From assembly GCA_027576995.1 (NCBI GenBank), contig JANBQC010000503.1, positions 1 through 20,952 on the forward strand: DNA of 20,952 nt. Direction: 5' to 3'. Position 1 is the stretch's first letter. Each line of letters begins with the position of its first letter. Positions 18,699 to 20,952 of this stretch are shown in pieces. Made by a program: the position numbers and the translations under genes. A model generated the notes under the pieces. It saw only the letters and a program-made list of their open reading frames with translations, was not told the DNA's origin and did not search any database. The DNA comes from Dimargaris cristalligena. Taxonomy: Eukaryota > Kickxellomycota > Dimargaritomycetes > Dimargaritales > Dimargaritaceae.

Positions 18699-20924
18699 GA
18701 ACGGGGGTGTCTATTGGTCGAAGGCGCAGTATAATGGATATTACGGGTGGGGGAATAAAGACAAAAAAATTGGGGACAAGCGAATCTATAGACCAGTGCA
18801 AAAGGCCGGGAAAAGTGAGGGTGGTGGAGAACCAGGAGCGAATGGGTGGAGTTTGTCACTGCAGAGGAATAGATAAAAGAGGCGCGGTCGACCGAGGTGG
18901 GGAAGGAGTGAGACGACGGGAAAGGAATGGGATGAACACAAACGTGGGGCAAGCCACAGTAGCGCGTAGTCGGGTAAGGCAGAAAAAAGCGGGGATGGGA
19001 AAGAAAGGTGATAGAATCAGGGAGCACAGCGGGCGGCCGGCGTGGAGTAAATATAGGAAGGCAGCGAGCAGCACGGGGTGTGAGTGAGTAAATGAGGAAG
19101 AGAGGGGGGGGCGGCGGAAAAGACAAAAGCACAGCCAAGGCGATGGGACAGCACAAGTCGAACGGGTGTCAGAAAGAGAGAGACAGAGGGGGGTAGAGAA
19201 GCTGACCACTAGGCGAGAGCAAAGCGGCGAGTAAATAAAGGAAAAGGGAGGTTAGAGGGAGAGAGGTCGTTAACACAATCAATGGACCGAGTGCTCGGGC
19301 CCCTCCTATTCAGTGCGGTAAGGCGGAGCGGGGTGGGGTGGGGAGATACAGCAGAAGTCGGTGAGGTGTGGCAATCGGCTTTAACTTAACCGCTACTGAG
19401 ACTAATTGATAATAAAGAAAGGAGAAACTATTGGATAGGAGGGCAAAATGAAATGAAGTGAGTGAGAGGACCGGAGGAAACGTGACGACTGTCCTGGGAA
19501 GGAATATTAAAAGGCGGAAGAGGAACGTAAGGAAAGCCTGATGGGGCAATGCGGGAGTGAGCTGGGAATGAGGTAGCAGCGAATACAAGATGCGAGATGG
19601 CAAGACAGGCGCATCTTCCGCATGGACACATGCATACAGTCGCGACTGGAGAAGGACGGTGGGGGAGGCAGGTGGCTTAAGCCGAGAAGGGCGTGGTGAA
19701 CCACAGCGACTGTGGGTGGAGTTTGGGAGGGGGGAAAGCTAGCAAAACCCGGCCAGAGAGATTCAGGCACTGTGTTGAGTGGGAAAGGCAAATGAAATTA
19801 ACTGATGATGGGCATTTAGATCTTGGCCCTAATTGAGGAAGAGTCCAGAATAAGAAGGTAAACCCCACTGCAGCAGGTGGTCAACAAGGCCAGGAGCACT
19901 ACGGAACGTGGTGAGGAGAAGCGGTAGTTGGAAGACGGGTATATCTCTCGGACTGAATGGTGCGGCCGTCGGATGAATAATGATGGACCCCCAAAACAAC
20001 CCCACACGGTTATGTAATATGAGTGAACCCGGGGTGAGGATAACGGTTAAGCCTGGGAAGACGGGTTGCTCAAACAGAAATGACACTGGGACTTGCGGTC
20101 TGAAGAGAACGGGAATAATAGAAAGAGTGAGAGGGAAAAGATCGACCGGCAACGAACCACCCCACATGTAATAACTAGCAAACTGTGCGGTTAGAACAGA
20201 CAGGCACACAAACAGAAACGGTTGGTAATTCAAGAATGAAGGAAGGAAGAGTGGGAGGGTCAGCGCGCTGCTTCAACTTTATAAAGCCCTCGCCTCCAAA
20301 CAGCATATAGCATACATTGTTAACGGCGGACCAAAGAGCGATGGCAGCGGGTAGGTTGCCCCCCTCTCCCCCATTATTGACAGGTCTGTGCGACCTGGTA
20401 CGCATGGAGACTATATGCGGGTTTTCCACTGCCGCCACGCGTTACCACTGACAGTGCCCCGCAACGGCCCTCCCCACTAATGACCCTTTCCGTCTCTTGC
20501 CAACGGTATTGGTAGAGCCGTTACACCTGTGTTACGAAGAGGGCTTTTCTTCACCATTAGCCTGGCCCAGCCCCAGTAAGCCCACCCGTTTCCCCTGCCG
20601 CAACACAGGCGATGCCTTGAATTGCTTGGCCACTTTCCAGTGGAGTTTCGAAGGGGTGGGGAGGAGGATAACCGTAGTGCGGGTCCAAAACCCTGGAAAA
20701 TAGGAAGGAGGGGTGCTAATTTAATTGATGGGGAGAGTGATATGTGGTATGGCACTGGGGAAGAGGTCACCTCGTTCGTTGCCTGGGCCCGCTTGCCATG
20801 TGGTGACCATTTCTGCATAGAAACGCCGTTAATCAGCACCCCTCGAAGGCATGCGTCGGGCCAACCACTCCTTACAGCTGAGTCCCCTAAGGAGTAAGGC
20901 CAGCGAGAGTGGTACATACATATC

Positions 20925-20943
20925 ATATATATATATATATATA
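20925..20943. repeat. (AT)n microsatellite at window end
   Basis: A 19-base alternating AT tract, preceded by CATATC and followed by CATATAT, so an imperfect repeat extends to base 20950. Confidence 0.9.
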
Positions 20944-20952
20944 CATATATCT

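Larger units (their letters stand above)
18155..20952. other. Gene-poor, purine/pyrimidine-skewed region upstream of the phosphodiesterase
   Basis: 2.8 kb with no gene I can support. From about 18160 to about 20250 the plus strand is strongly purine-rich, so the minus strand (the phosphodiesterase sense) is CT-rich. That explains long minus-strand frames full of Ser, Pro, Leu and Phe at 18398-19156 and 19310-20233, which are not protein-like. It probably contains a long promoter and leader. From about 20260 to 20930 composition becomes balanced, and a further exon of a neighbouring gene could be hidden there, but no motif was recognised on either strand. Confidence 0.45.

Noticed and set aside
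18398..19156. 252-codon minus-strand frame
   Set aside because: Composition is almost entirely Ser, Pro, Leu, Phe and Tyr from a CT-rich tract, it includes a translated TA microsatellite, and it has no domain-like pattern.
19310..20233. Several 60-134-codon minus-strand frames
   Set aside because: Same CT-rich artefact as at 18398-19156; overlapping frames in all phases with no protein character.
1..20952. CRISPR array, transposon, phage or defence island
   Set aside because: No regularly spaced repeats, terminal inverted repeats, transposase, integrase or defence-type motifs were found; repeats are limited to short simple-sequence tracts.

Overview
The window looks like nuclear DNA of a fungus, most likely an early-diverging (non-Dikarya) lineage. 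The protein-coding genes are interrupted by GT-AG introns of about 160-355 bases, some with perfect TACTAAC branch sites. The recognisable products are eukaryotic and mitochondrial or nuclear: a Brix-domain ribosome-biogenesis factor, a clamp-loader subunit, adrenodoxin/ferredoxin reductase and AIM24. A receiver-plus-cAMP-phosphodiesterase protein of the Dictyostelium RegA type, which I do not associate with yeasts, is the main reason to think of an early branch. Exons are GC-rich and the spacers AT-rich or strongly purine/pyrimidine skewed. There is no sign of bacterial operons, CRISPR, tRNA, rRNA or transposons. The species assignment is inference.

Layout from left to right. (1) 213-660, minus strand: the 5' end of an SSF1/Peter Pan-like gene whose remainder lies beyond base 1. 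(2) 1336-2778, plus: a three-exon gene for an F-box-like protein with an EF-hand-like C-terminus. (3) 3353-4588, plus: a single-exon AIM24 gene with a mitochondrial-type N-terminus. (4) 5325-7016, minus: a two-exon adrenodoxin reductase gene (ARH1/FDXR), convergent with AIM24. (5) 7578-9435, plus: a five-exon replication factor C small subunit (yeast Rfc4 = metazoan RFC2), divergent from ARH1. (6) 9436-11975: about 2.5 kb with little coding evidence apart from one small possible membrane-protein ORF on the minus strand. (7) 11976-15139, plus: a five-exon gene for a signal-peptide-bearing, seven-transmembrane, receptor-like protein. (8) 15833-18154, minus: a single-exon gene for a receiver-domain/class I cyclic-nucleotide phosphodiesterase, convergent with the receptor-like gene. 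(9) 18155-20952: 2.8 kb without a convincing gene, markedly purine-rich on the plus strand for much of its length (CT-rich in the sense of the phosphodiesterase transcript).

Genes 1-5 are housekeeping and not functionally linked beyond sharing divergent promoters. The part most worth attention is 11976-18154. A seven-TM receptor-like protein with an unrecognised ectodomain sits tail to tail with a RegA-type phosphodiesterase that could link a His-Asp phosphorelay to cAMP breakdown. A functional tie between the two is a hypothesis from adjacency only. All exon boundaries were deduced by eye from splice consensus, phase compatibility and family similarity; no alignment was run.
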